From the NCBI RefSeq assembly GCF_038007465.1, contig NZ_JBBOXF010000001.1, forward strand, positions 3,607,001-3,671,000: a stretch of DNA of 64,000 bases. The letters run 5' to 3'. The notes beneath the pieces were generated by a model. It did not search any database. It saw only the letters and a list, made by a program, of their open reading frames with translations, and was not told where the DNA came from. This document shows positions 42,467 to 50,361 of this stretch, one piece after another; within the stretch, counting starts at the first letter, position 1, and each line of letters opens with the position of its first letter. Source of the DNA: Sporosarcina sp. FSL K6-1508 (GTDB lineage: Bacteria; Bacillota; Bacilli; Bacillales_A; Planococcaceae). The translations under genes and the position numbers were made by a program.

Positions 42467-42657
42467 GCCGTCATCGCCTCCACTTCGCCAAGTTCAGCTA
42501 GTAGCAATTCCACAGCGCCCTCCGGTGTCGTTCCTGTCGTGATCCGCAATTCGTTGAGCAATGAGTTGAATTGTCTTTCCAGATGCTTGTCCTTGCATCC
42601 AGTGTTGTTCCATGCGCCCGCTGTTAGGATTAGTTTGTTGATGATGTGTTTAGGCAT
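42463..42657 (-). CDS. Small hypothetical protein
   Basis: This 64-residue frame begins MPKHIINKLILTAGAWNNTG and contains RQFNSLLNELRITTG. The ATG at 42657 has GAGGAGG before it. The function is unknown. Confidence 0.58.
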   Translation of the reverse strand: MPKHIINKLILTAGAWNNTGCKDKHLERQFNSLLNELRITTGTTPEGAVELLLAELGEVEAMTA

Positions 42658-43264
42658 TGGATTCGACCTCCTCAAAACTGATGAAGGATTCGACTGGGTA
42701 GAATCCGATGATGTCACCACTACGCATCATTTGGTGTAGTTCGCGTTTATCGAAATCTTTTACTTGCAACGAATTATCGTGCCGACCTTCCCGAATAATC
42801 ATTACGTCATCATCTTTGACCTCGTAGGGTTTTCTATCGATCTTCGCCCACAATCGACGTTCCCGTTCGGTCTTGATTTCTTCGGGAGTCGGTGTTGTTG
42901 CACAATCACGATGTATTCGGCATCGCTTGACTTCCGTGTTTTGATCCAGATAATCGAAGATAATGTCATCAAACGCTAACGTATCGACTATCCCTATCGC
43001 TTGTCCGCCACTAGTGAATACGACCTTCGCCCAATCCCCAACCTTGTGCTCCGGTTCGACTTCGTAGCCATTCACAAGCGCATTCAGCAACTTGTCATCG
43101 TTTTTACCATCACCTTCAACCATCCACCTAGCAATTACCTCGAAATTAAATTTGATTGGTACAAATTGCGTTGCAAGGACAATCCCGCAATCTGTGTATC
43201 CTTTTTCCCGTGCCCACTTAATCGCGTCATCTACCCCGCTTGGCACCTTCACTTTTTCAGTCAT
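42650..43264 (-). CDS. DUF1642-like phage protein
   Basis: This 204-residue protein starts MTEKVKVPSGVDDAIKWARE, which is typical of DUF1642-like phage proteins (KVKVPxxVAxxI). The C-terminal part includes RELHQMMRSGDIIGFYPV. Good RBS GGGGGAAGCGGA. Function is unknown. Confidence 0.62.
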   Translation of the reverse strand: MTEKVKVPSGVDDAIKWAREKGYTDCGIVLATQFVPIKFNFEVIARWMVEGDGKNDDKLLNALVNGYEVEPEHKVGDWAKVVFTSGGQAIGIVDTLAFDDIIFDYLDQNTEVKRCRIHRDCATTPTPEEIKTERERRLWAKIDRKPYEVKDDDVMIIREGRHDNSLQVKDFDKRELHQMMRSGDIIGFYPVESFISFEEVESNA

Positions 43265-44151
43265 TCCGCTTCCCCCTGTACACGTTTTTCATATTCCTCA
43301 ACGCTGATACCTAACGCCCTGGCCGTCACGTACGCCTGCCTGTGATTACTAGCTTGGTTGTATTTACACTCCGAATTACCGACAATGCGCCACCATGTAC
43401 GCCCCTTGTCATCGAGTTTGTAAGGAGTCAGCGGATCTGTGAATTCTTTCGTCGTAATGTTTGATGTGTACCAAATTGGTCTATTTGCTCGCTCTCTGCC
43501 GTTTATAATTTGGAATATCCAATCTTTCTCGTCAGCCGAAAGCTTTTGACTACTCATGAAATCGTCCCAAATTAATAAGTCGGCTTCCATACACGCATCC
43601 ATGATTTCGCCAAACGATTCTTTGTTGTTAAAATTCCGAGTCGCTTGCAATCTACTTAGCAAGTCTTTTTCAGCAATGAAGATGACCGCATAGCCTTTTT
43701 CAATCAGTTCGTTTCCGCCTGCTGCTGTTAGGTGGCTTTTGCCGTTGCCTGTTTCACCGAAAATGAAAACACCTAATCTCCCACGCGCTTCAAAATCGTC
43801 TACTGCAGAACGTATCTCTTTATGAGCCGATTCCGTACCTGGACGAATTTTATAGTTTTCGAAAGTCATTGATTTGATTTCGTCCATTGCGCTAGATAGT
43901 TTCAAAGCTTTGTTAATTCGCACCCTTTTCAGCTTTGCGTCCTGCTCGCGTTTGAAATCCTCACGGGCTTTTGCTTCACAAGGACAAGCGAGTGACACCC
44001 AATGCAGTGCAATTTTAAACGGGTGCTCAATCTGCATTTGCGGTTCGTCTTCTCCGCAGAACCTGCATTGGATAACTGGAGGCTTAGCTGTAGAGTTGGA
44101 CATCCCCGAACGTGCTAGTATTTTGCTCATTACGTTTGCTGGTGACTCCAT
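43261..44151 (-). CDS. DnaC/DnaI-like helicase loader ATPase
   Basis: This 296-residue protein has a four-cysteine zinc segment (CRFCGEDEP ... CPCEAK), then an AAA+ core: Walker A IFGETGNGKSHL, Walker B DLLIWDDFMSS and a sensor region (RPIWYTSN). The ATG at 44151 has AAAGGAGTG before it. It should load the replicative helicase at the phage origin with the DnaD-like partner upstream, whose gene overlaps by 68 bases. Confidence 0.9.
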   Translation of the reverse strand: MESPANVMSKILARSGMSNSTAKPPVIQCRFCGEDEPQMQIEHPFKIALHWVSLACPCEAKAREDFKREQDAKLKRVRINKALKLSSAMDEIKSMTFENYKIRPGTESAHKEIRSAVDDFEARGRLGVFIFGETGNGKSHLTAAGGNELIEKGYAVIFIAEKDLLSRLQATRNFNNKESFGEIMDACMEADLLIWDDFMSSQKLSADEKDWIFQIINGRERANRPIWYTSNITTKEFTDPLTPYKLDDKGRTWWRIVGNSECKYNQASNHRQAYVTARALGISVEEYEKRVQGEAE

Positions 44152-45031
44152 CCGCTTCACTCCTTTCGTAAACTGGGATAACAGGCAATCTCGCCACATT
44201 CGATGTTTTCGCTAAATCATCAAGCTTCTGAACATCTTCAATCGTCTTCACATTGTGGTTTGCCCAATTCTTCAAAATACCTTGCGTGTATCGAATCAGA
44301 TTCTTTGGCCTTGCTTCCACCGACTTTTTCAAAGCACAGAAAACTAATTCAGAATTATGGTCGTCAACGAGAAAGCCAAGTTCTTGACTTACGTGTGGTG
44401 AAATCAATCCGACGTTCTGTTCGTAAAATGAAATTATTTCTCCGAATGATTTATCGACAACAACAACAGGTTTTTCTTTTGGTGTTTTTTCTTCTGAATT
44501 TGGCGCTTCTGTAGTTTCCTGTTGTTTACTTTCCTCTTCTTTACTTTCCTTTACTTTACTTTGTGTACTTTCTGTAACATTTCCATCATCTACTTCACCA
44601 TTAATGTCTACATTTACTCGGTTGATGTTCACATTAACTATTTTAGACTCATTAATTAACATATATTGGTTAACTACTGTAATGTTCTTTCTCCTTTTTG
44701 AAGCTTCGAAGTACCGTTCTTGTATCCCATGTGATGTCAATACTTTGTATTTTTCATAGAGTTTTAGATCGAATACTCCGTATTTAATGCAGTCATTTAC
44801 TATGTCGTTGAGGGAGTTAATGTCTACATTTACTCTTCTGCTGAACAGTAATTGCTCCATTTCCGTCCAATCATAGTAGTAACCTTCTTTGTAAATTCGC
44901 ATTAACAACTTGATTACGACTGCAAATCCGGTCGTTCCATGCAAGGCTTCGACCAACTGGATCTTGTCATCCTGGTCGATGTCTACATCTAACGGAAAGT
45001 AATCAAGGCCCAGCTTTTGTGGTCTCGCCAT
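44084..45031 (-). CDS. DnaD-like replication initiation protein
   Basis: This 315-residue protein has an N-terminal Lin1244/DUF4373-type winged helix (MARPQKLGLDYFPLDVD, then GTTGFAVVIKLLMRIY), a low-complexity Glu/Lys/Gln linker, and a DnaD C-terminal domain (FGEIISFYEQNVGLISPHV, then NWANHNVKTIEDVQKL). It probably binds the phage origin. The simple repeats in the linker region (ACTTTCC, 44520-44560) may be part of the origin. Confidence 0.87.
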   Translation of the reverse strand: MARPQKLGLDYFPLDVDIDQDDKIQLVEALHGTTGFAVVIKLLMRIYKEGYYYDWTEMEQLLFSRRVNVDINSLNDIVNDCIKYGVFDLKLYEKYKVLTSHGIQERYFEASKRRKNITVVNQYMLINESKIVNVNINRVNVDINGEVDDGNVTESTQSKVKESKEEESKQQETTEAPNSEEKTPKEKPVVVVDKSFGEIISFYEQNVGLISPHVSQELGFLVDDHNSELVFCALKKSVEARPKNLIRYTQGILKNWANHNVKTIEDVQKLDDLAKTSNVARLPVIPVYERSEADGVTSKRNEQNTSTFGDVQLYS

Positions 45032-45076
45032 TACAAGTTCCTCCCTTTATTAGTTGGTGAAAGAGGGGTTACCCCC

Positions 45077-45943
45077 TCATACCAAGCTGTTTGCTACTTC
45101 TTCAACCGACTTCTTATTACCCTTCGTTTCCGCTTCAGCAGCTTGCTCAATGACTGGCTCATCATCAATTACTGTGTAGTCCGTAACGTCGATAATGTCG
45201 CTCATATCAGGAGCAATTTCGTGTTTAATTGTCGAATCCGCTTCAACTGACTTCTGTAATTCGATCGATTTAGGCGCATATTTGAGCACTTCTTTTAGAA
45301 CAGTCTTTTTCGCCATTGCATCAAAATTTGTTTTCCAAGGGCTTGTCCATCCTTTTTGCACCGCCATACTAAACTTCTTGGCGTGCATATCGATTCGTTC
45401 TCTCGTCCAGTACACGAAGTCGTAACCACCATTTTGAAGGTGATAGACAGCGTAGTAACCGACCGGTTCGCCAGTAGGGACTGATGCAGGTTTGTGGATC
45501 AAATCTTTCGTTAATCCGTAATGGAATTCAAATTCGTCACTCTCGTAAACTTCGTGCGCGTAGATAGCTTTGTACTGACCGCTACGGACCGCTAAATCAA
45601 TGAGGCCCTTATATCCCAATTGAAACTGGACTTGCTTGCCATAAGGAATCAGATACGCTTGTCCGAGTCCCGTGTTCGGTTCAACTCCTAGTTGAGCTGA
45701 TTGCATGATTGCCGCAATAAAAGACATTTGATCGCATTCCAGAAGTTTTGGAGTTGTTCGAACGGCCGTCATGGCGATTCGTGCGATACGATCCGCATCC
45801 AAGTGTTTTGGTAATGCTCTTTGAATTTCTGGACCCATTCGCTTCAATAGAGAGTTTAATGATTGTTCCGGGGTAACTTGTTTTTGCACGCCGCCTGCAG
45901 CACGTTGAGCCAGTTGGTTTTTCACATTTTCTTTTGTTGTCAT
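45077..45943 (-). CDS. recT: RecT-type single-strand annealing protein
   Basis: This 288-residue protein has the RecT blocks: LLECDQMSFIAAIMQSAQLG, NTGLGQAYLIPYGKQVQFQ and KKTVLKEVLKYAPKS. It anneals complementary strands in phage recombination. The ATG at 45943 is chosen for its AGGAGGAAATTAATC. It pairs with the exonuclease gene just upstream. Confidence 0.94.
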   Translation of the reverse strand: MTTKENVKNQLAQRAAGGVQKQVTPEQSLNSLLKRMGPEIQRALPKHLDADRIARIAMTAVRTTPKLLECDQMSFIAAIMQSAQLGVEPNTGLGQAYLIPYGKQVQFQLGYKGLIDLAVRSGQYKAIYAHEVYESDEFEFHYGLTKDLIHKPASVPTGEPVGYYAVYHLQNGGYDFVYWTRERIDMHAKKFSMAVQKGWTSPWKTNFDAMAKKTVLKEVLKYAPKSIELQKSVEADSTIKHEIAPDMSDIIDVTDYTVIDDEPVIEQAAEAETKGNKKSVEEVANSLV

Positions 45944-45956
45944 GATTAATTTCCTC

Positions 45957-46892
45957 CTATTTAATTGAGAATTTACGAGCAACTGTCGTATTCACGTATT
46001 TTTCGTATAGATCCGGTCGTTCTGCCTTGAAGCGCTTAGAATCAAATCTGTTCGTGTTATACGATTTCCAAGTGATAGTACGTTCGCCTGAGTACGCTTT
46101 TTCGTTGTCCTTCATCATGTCTTTTATTTGGTTTTCGTATTCCTTTTTTTGTAATTCCATAGACTTCAATTCGACACTGATTTCATCAAGCGCCTCAATG
46201 AAGGTTCCTGCATCACCTGGTAGCTGTACTTCTGAATCTGGTACTGATTCCGGATAAAGCGCTTTTAACAGGTCGACCGAAGCGTCTGAACCGTCGAATG
46301 CCGGGGGAATTTGTTTTAATACATGGTTATTCCAAAAGTTCTTTTCAATCGTGATTAGGTAGCTGATTAACTCCTCGTCCCGTTCAATCTTTTTGTAAAG
46401 AAACTTGTTGCCACCAATTAATACCGCAATGTGCCAAGCTTCGTAACCTGTAACGGCCATGTAGTGCTGAATCTGGAGCAGATAAGCAGCAGGAATCTCT
46501 TCGTCTTCCCAACTACCTTTTAAATACTCTGACGCCGTTTTGCATTCAAGCCCTTCTCGTTTTCCGACAATAAGCCGGTCGACGTTAGCGAACATGAAAG
46601 AATGTTCAGGGTGTTTGAGAATTGCATTCCTACGCCTAACTCTTAACCCTGTACGGATACTGAACTCCTGTGCAACGACATCCTCCATTACATTGCCCCA
46701 GTAAGCAGCTTCTCCAGCTGAATCTTCGTCTGGTGATGCCCCAATTTTGTCCAAGTAAACACCGACTGGCGATTTCCATTTGTTCAGTCCTGCAATTGCA
46801 GAAACATCACTGCCTCCTATGCCGCTCTTTCGTGCTTCAAGCCATTCCTGCCGGTTCATATCCACCGTGCTGATCAAAACTTCTGCTTGCAT
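45957..46892 (-). CDS. YqaJ-family phage exonuclease
   Basis: This 311-residue nuclease has RKSGIGGSDVSAIAGL, GNVMEDVVAQEF and EGLECKTASEYLKGSW, followed by LLQIQHYMAVTGYEAW. These are the metal-binding Asp and Glu-X-Lys blocks of the lambda-exonuclease fold. It creates single strands for RecT. Confidence 0.92.
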   Translation of the reverse strand: MQAEVLISTVDMNRQEWLEARKSGIGGSDVSAIAGLNKWKSPVGVYLDKIGASPDEDSAGEAAYWGNVMEDVVAQEFSIRTGLRVRRRNAILKHPEHSFMFANVDRLIVGKREGLECKTASEYLKGSWEDEEIPAAYLLQIQHYMAVTGYEAWHIAVLIGGNKFLYKKIERDEELISYLITIEKNFWNNHVLKQIPPAFDGSDASVDLLKALYPESVPDSEVQLPGDAGTFIEALDEISVELKSMELQKKEYENQIKDMMKDNEKAYSGERTITWKSYNTNRFDSKRFKAERPDLYEKYVNTTVARKFSIK

Positions 46893-46967
46893 GTTAGCCC
46901 CTCCCTTGTAATATCCGAGGTCCCTATGTACAATGTGAGTAAGAGAAATTGTATAAGGACCACACTT

Positions 46968-46999
46968 GACCCGCTGCCCTAACAGTGGGTCTTTTATTT
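46968..46999 (+). terminator. Rightward terminator of short unit 2
   Basis: GACCCGCTG pairs with CAGTGGGTC (one wobble), followed by TTTTATTTT. It is oriented rightward although all nearby genes run leftward. About 35 bases before it lies GTACAATGTGAGTAAGAGA (46928), which resembles the sequence at 47668. It may end a tiny antisense transcript. Confidence 0.55.
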
Positions 47000-47245
47000 T
47001 GCTTCATAGAATACAACCCCGACTACCTCCGTTAAATAGTCCCGAATGTTCTCGATATGGACTGCTTGTCCTTTTTCATCCATAAAGTAAGATGAAGTGT
47101 TTTTGATTTCAGAACCGAATATATCTTCATTGGGATGACCGTCGATCACTGGGTGATTGACGCCGTTGTAATCACGTTCGTGTTCCAAGTAGTCGTTTGT
47201 TGGATAACCGAATTGCATTGCGCTTAAGATGTCTGGATGATCCAT
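46994..47245 (-). CDS. Hypothetical early protein
   Basis: This 83-residue protein begins MDHPDILSAMQFGYPTNDYL, similar to small proteins preceding YqaJ in Bacillus prophages. It overlaps the zinc protein upstream by one base. Function is unknown. Confidence 0.6.
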   Translation of the reverse strand: MDHPDILSAMQFGYPTNDYLEHERDYNGVNHPVIDGHPNEDIFGSEIKNTSSYFMDEKGQAVHIENIRDYLTEVVGVVFYEAK

Positions 47246-47418
47246 TACTCCTCACCTCGCTTCGGTATCTGCCTTGTCTCCCAATCATTGATTAGAACCA
47301 ATTTCCGCTTACAGTTGCCGCAAAACGAATGATTTTCTAACCAAGTGAAGTAAACAATTTCACCGGGCGCGAAGTCTTTCTTACATTCACCGCAATACTT
47401 GCTGAATGATTCCTTCAT
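47245..47418 (-). CDS. Small zinc-ribbon protein
   Basis: This 57-residue protein reads KYCGECKKDFAPGEIVYF, then SFCGNCKRKLV. The two C-G-x-C knuckles are a clear zinc ribbon. The ATG at 47418 overlaps the upstream stop (ATGA). Function is unknown. Confidence 0.68.
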   Translation of the reverse strand: MKESFSKYCGECKKDFAPGEIVYFTWLENHSFCGNCKRKLVLINDWETRQIPKRGEE

Positions 47419-47540
47419 AATGTCACCACCCACAAAACCAAAGTTAATAACGATGCACCACTAAGCGTTCCGTAGAACCAACGTGCGTCTGACGGATGAA
47501 TCTGTTCTGCGCCGAAGAAGTACACATTCAACTTTTTCAT
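47415..47540 (-). CDS. Small single-span membrane protein
   Basis: This 41-residue frame is MKKLNVYFFGAEQIHPSDA, then a hydrophobic C-terminal segment (SLLTLVLWVVTL). It is coupled to the zinc-ribbon gene. It may be an early host-takeover or leader-like product. Function is unknown. Confidence 0.55.
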   Translation of the reverse strand: MKKLNVYFFGAEQIHPSDARWFYGTLSGASLLTLVLWVVTL

Positions 47541-47571
47541 TTCATCAATCCTTTCTGATAGGTTGAATCCC

Positions 47572-47658
47572 ATCAAGGTGTCCAGGGTACGAGTAACCAG
47601 CTCGTTAGGAGGAAATCATTCAATGGCTCCTGGACACTTTGATAGGAGCCAAAGCTCC
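47572..47658. repeat. Competing hairpins in the early leader region
   Basis: Three stems compete for the same bases. ATCAAGGTGTCCAGG (47572) pairs with CCTGGACACTTTGAT (47629). GGCTCCT (47625) pairs with AGGAGCC (47644). GGAGC (47645) pairs with GCTCC (47654). The first stem is perfect in a rightward transcript with one G-U. The segment lies between small early genes with no ORF of its own. It could be an RNA switch, an antitermination site or a relic of a terminator. Confidence 0.5.
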
Positions 47659-47665
47659 GTATCTG

Positions 47666-47734
47666 TGGTACAATGTTGTTAAGAGATAGTTTCAAATTTC
47701 GCCGATTGACATTCCCGTGTCTGTCGGTTTTTTT
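47666..47734 (+). ncRNA. Short rightward promoter-terminator unit 3
   Basis: An extended -10 (TG-G-TACAAT, 47666-47674) is followed by about 27 bases and a terminator. In the terminator, CCGA/TCGG and GACA/TGTC form the stem (47702-47727), then seven T. It is antisense to the end of the 63-residue gene. The bases after the -10 (ACAATG-TTGTTAAGAGA) resemble those at 46928. Confidence 0.45.
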
Positions 47735-47883
47735 ATGTCTTGTAATGCTTTCAATGACCGAACTGCATCCTCTGCTCGATGTAGCGCAAGGTCGATGTCA
47801 TCTGCTTTCAACTTCCTGTATGCGACCCTCAAACATAATTCTGCTGCGTATCGTTCGTGTAATTCTCCTTTTAATAAGTTCAT
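47692..47883 (-). CDS. Small helical early protein
   Basis: This 63-residue protein (MNLLKGELHERYAAELCLRV, then IDLALHRAEDAVRSLKAL) is all helical. AGGAGGACACA before the ATG supports it over overlapping frames on the other strand. Function is unknown. Confidence 0.65.
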   Translation of the reverse strand: MNLLKGELHERYAAELCLRVAYRKLKADDIDLALHRAEDAVRSLKALQDIKKPTDTGMSIGEI

Positions 47884-47892
47884 TGTGTCCTC

Positions 47893-48159
47893 CTATAAAA
47901 TGAATTGAATGAATCCTCCTAGTAATGTTGTAATCAATTGAGACACCGCTACAACATCTACGCCGCATATCAATGCTACTGCCGCTTCTGGAACTTGCGT
48001 CACTTGAAACCACCTGATTAAATCTGCTGCTTTTAACTCCATCTTGTCGTTCTCCAGCTTCGAAATTGTGCTCCGTGGCATAAACATTTGTGGAGCCATT
48101 TCCTCCTGGCTTAAACCTGCTCCTACGCGTGCTTTTCTAAGTACTTGTCCAAAATCCAT
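47893..48159 (-). CDS. XRE-type HTH protein with a C-terminal hydrophobic tail
   Basis: This 88-residue protein has an XRE helix-turn-helix (GLSQEEMAPQMFMPRSTISKL) in the first 60 residues. A hydrophobic C-terminus follows (AAVALICGVDVVAVSQLITTL), long enough for a membrane span. It could be a membrane-tethered or oligomerising regulator. Two palindromic sites (48183-48214) lie directly upstream and are the likely operators. RBS is AACGGGAGGAAAG. Confidence 0.72.
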   Translation of the reverse strand: MDFGQVLRKARVGAGLSQEEMAPQMFMPRSTISKLENDKMELKAADLIRWFQVTQVPEAAVALICGVDVVAVSQLITTLLGGFIQFIL

Positions 48160-48182
48160 GACAAACTTTCCTCCCGTTTAAT

Positions 48183-48214
48183 GTTCTAAATCAGAACAAG
48201 TTCAAATGTTGAAC
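48183..48214. promoter_or_regulatory. Two tandem 15-bp palindromic operators
   Basis: GTTCTAAATCAGAAC (48183-48197) and GTTCAAATGTTGAAC (48200-48214) are both GTTC-N7-GAAC palindromes with centres 17 bases apart. They lie 24 bases upstream of the XRE-tail gene. They differ from the GATAC operators of the main switch, so this is a second, separate regulatory circuit. The rest of 48215-48350 has no clear gene. Confidence 0.72.
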
Positions 48215-48350
48215 AGTTTTTTATTTCAAACCTAGTAATATAGTTAATGAAGGAACGAGTTAACTTGCCGGGATGACCCCTCCTAGCAACCTCTTAATAC
48301 CTCGCTTCGAAAACTCCGTGTAACAAGGGGCTTGCCCGCCCCTCTCCGCT

Positions 48351-49019
48351 TTATGCCGTCCGTTTCGGTATCCACGCATTTACGTAACCGATTGCCGATT
48401 GTAGTTCTTGCCGTTTCACATCTTTATATGAAGCAACGCCGAATCGGTCTTTGATTTCTCTGTACAATTCACGGAAAAGTTTTGGCCGTAATTGTGGATG
48501 CTTTTCAAGTTCATAAATCTTTCGTGCAACTGCTCTTTGTAAACCCCTTTGTTCTCCATGATCCAAAGTGATTTGGTTTTCGACCATTCCACGAATTTCA
48601 GAGACTTCTACTTTTAACTCCTTCACTTCGTTTGAATTCATTAAAGTGAGTTTCATGGACGCTTCCAGTTGTTCTTGTTCAGTAAGAACCCTCGGAGCGT
48701 TTAGTGATTTCTCCATTTCTTCAAATCTAGTAACATATTCAGCTGTGAAGAGTATTCCTTTTTCGCCAGTCAATTTATTAGCAACCATGTCACACCCTTT
48801 TTTGGTAAGAAAGAAGCAAGGTCGAATCTCTTTTTTAGCATCCATATATGTGTGTGGTATGAAAAAATCTGACGAGCGCAGATCTGCGCCGGTTAAAACG
48901 CCGATGTATCCGCGAATTGTACGTAACAACTCTTTATGTTGTTGATTCACCATTACTGCTACATCACGACTATCTGTAACTAGTTGTCCGTTAATAGAAA
49001 CTACTTTTAAATCATTCAT
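48351..49019 (-). CDS. Rha-family phage regulator with ORF6C domain
   Basis: This 222-residue protein has an N-terminal Rha domain (LVTDSRDVAVMVNQQHKELL, then FLTKKGCDMVANKLTGEKG) and a C-terminal ORF6C-like helical region (ARKIYELEKHPQLRPKLFRE, then RELQSAIGYVNAW-like end). Rha proteins of lambdoid phages affect lysogeny and growth in specific hosts. RBS is GAGGAGGAATGTTGC. Confidence 0.88.
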   Translation of the reverse strand: MNDLKVVSINGQLVTDSRDVAVMVNQQHKELLRTIRGYIGVLTGADLRSSDFFIPHTYMDAKKEIRPCFFLTKKGCDMVANKLTGEKGILFTAEYVTRFEEMEKSLNAPRVLTEQEQLEASMKLTLMNSNEVKELKVEVSEIRGMVENQITLDHGEQRGLQRAVARKIYELEKHPQLRPKLFRELYREIKDRFGVASYKDVKRQELQSAIGYVNAWIPKRTA

Positions 49020-49056
49020 GCAACATTCCTCCTCGATAGATGATTTATGAATTTAG

Positions 49057-49347
49057 CTAACTACCAAAGTTGTAAACCAAATCATAATTGCTTCGACTCT
49101 TAATCCATTGGAGCAACTGATCCGTCACAATCTTTGCGTGTCCAAAATCATGAGTGACTGGAAAACCTTGAATCTTCGTTGCTCGGTACACCGTTGTATG
49201 GCTAACCCCTAACAAGTCCGCCGCATCTTGCAACGATAGTAAGATTGGTAGTTGACGTTCTCGTAACGCTTCCCCGACCGCTTTTCTTACTTCGTCGCCG
49301 ATGATTTCTTTTAAGTCTTTCGCGTTTACTAGAGTGACTTCTGACAC
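49057..49347 (-). CDS. MerR/excisionase-type DNA-binding protein
   Basis: This 96-residue protein has LLSLQDAADLLGVSHTTVYR, then a wing-like end (HDFGHAKIVTDQLLQWI), the helix_turn_helix_17/excisionase pattern. The GTG at 49347 is chosen because GGGAGGGAG lies before it. It may be an excisionase or an early regulator. It is the first early gene after the Cro-like gene. Confidence 0.7.
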   Translation of the reverse strand: MSEVTLVNAKDLKEIIGDEVRKAVGEALRERQLPILLSLQDAADLLGVSHTTVYRATKIQGFPVTHDFGHAKIVTDQLLQWIKSRSNYDLVYNFGS

Positions 49348-49495
49348 CCTTCTCCCTCCCATCATTTCCGCCACACCCACCAATCAAAGTTCGAAGTCTT
49401 GGCGTAACCAATTGGCGTGGCTCCCTTCTATAGAAGAAGATAATGGCCGACTCCGCTCGTTCGAACTTTCGTTGCTGGGTGTGAGGTACATATTT

Positions 49496-49735
49496 TTAAA
49501 CGACTATTTTAGATTTGATACATTTTGTATCGTTAGATACCTGAAAAATGTCTGGAAACAGTAACCTCATTGAGGTACTGTACAACGACTCAAATTTCAA
49601 CATCGTCTCTACGCTTGGATTTCTGTCGCCTTTTTCAATTTTCCTCACAAACACTTCGGATACACCTATCTTATCCGCAACTTCCAATTGTGTGAGTTCT
49701 TTTTGTTGACGTTTTTCTATAAGTACTTCTCTCAC
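49496..49735 (-). CDS. Cro-like XRE repressor
   Basis: This 79-residue protein is an XRE helix-turn-helix (LTQLEVADKIGVSEVFVRKI, then GDRNPSVETMLKFESLY). The GTG at 49735 is chosen because GGGAGGTCACTACA precedes it. It faces the CI-like gene across four operators. A fifth operator (49517-49531) lies inside its own 3' end, encoding part of DTKCI. Confidence 0.8.
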   Translation of the reverse strand: MREVLIEKRQQKELTQLEVADKIGVSEVFVRKIEKGDRNPSVETMLKFESLYSTSMRLLFPDIFQVSNDTKCIKSKIVV

Positions 49736-49754
49736 TGTAGTGACCTCCCTTCTT

Positions 49755-49860
49755 GATACGTTCCGTATCTGTAACAACACTATAACACGATACATTTTGT
49801 ATCGTCAACTATTATTTGATACATTTTGTATTTTTTCTATTATTCGATACTAATTGTATC
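49755..49860. promoter_or_regulatory. Lysis-lysogeny operator array, GATAC-N5-GTATC
   Basis: Four 15-bp palindromes lie in the divergent gap: GATACGTTCCGTATC (49755), GATACATTTTGTATC (49789), GATACATTTTGTATT (49818) and GATACTAATTGTATC (49846). A fifth perfect copy is at 49517. Centre spacings are 34, 29 and 28 bases. The array sits where both early and repressor promoters must lie, so it is the genetic switch. Confidence 0.88.
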
Positions 49861-49914
49861 TATACTTATATATAACTTAAGGTAAATAATGATAAATGTA
49901 AGGGGGGGTTACGA

Positions 49915-50334
49915 ATGATAGGTGAACGAATGAAGCAATTGAGAGGCAATCGGACGCAAGAAGACATTGCGAGTTTGATTGGCGTTTCACGAGCTAGATA
50001 CTCACATTACGAAAACGGGCGAAGTGAACCAGATTTAGTGATGCTAGAAAAAATAGCTGACTGTTATGAGGTTACGGTTGATGAACTACTCGGAAGAACC
50101 GACATAGCTGAACCGCACAACAAAGTTACTGTTGCTGGTCAAGAAATCACACTCTCTATAGAAGAGTTAAAAGTATTTGAGGAACTAAAAAAGCACCCTA
50201 TCATGTTTCATGATTTAGCTTCTGATCCGGAAGCTAAAGTTAAGGAGCTTATTAAGCTCTATAAGATGAAGAAGATGTTCTTGGAAGATGATACAGAAGA
50301 CCACGGGGATGGGTTTGGGGAATTAGAGGACTAA
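49915..50334 (+). CDS. CI-like XRE repressor without peptidase domain
   Basis: This 139-residue protein has an N-terminal XRE domain (TQEDIASLIGVSRARYSHY, then SEPDLVMLEKIADCYEV) and a short helical acidic C-terminus. It lacks the S24 self-cleavage domain of lambda CI. Induction must therefore depend on another factor, probably the ImmA-like protein encoded next. RBS is AAGGGGGGGTTACGA. Confidence 0.87.
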   Translation: MIGERMKQLRGNRTQEDIASLIGVSRARYSHYENGRSEPDLVMLEKIADCYEVTVDELLGRTDIAEPHNKVTVAGQEITLSIEELKVFEELKKHPIMFHDLASDPEAKVKELIKLYKMKKMFLEDDTEDHGDGFGELED

Positions 50335-50361
50335 ATAGAGGAAACTAAAGGCTGTGATTAC

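Noticed and set aside
44520..44640. Direct repeats of ACTTTCC/TTTACTT type considered as a CRISPR array or iterons
   Set aside because: They are short, irregular and encode the Lys/Glu/Ser linker of the DnaD-like protein; there are no spacers. An origin role is possible but not supported.
47673..47908. Plus-strand frames of about 63-76 codons around the short rightward unit
   Set aside because: They lie opposite a small gene with an AGGAGG site and run through the rightward terminator at 47702-47734.
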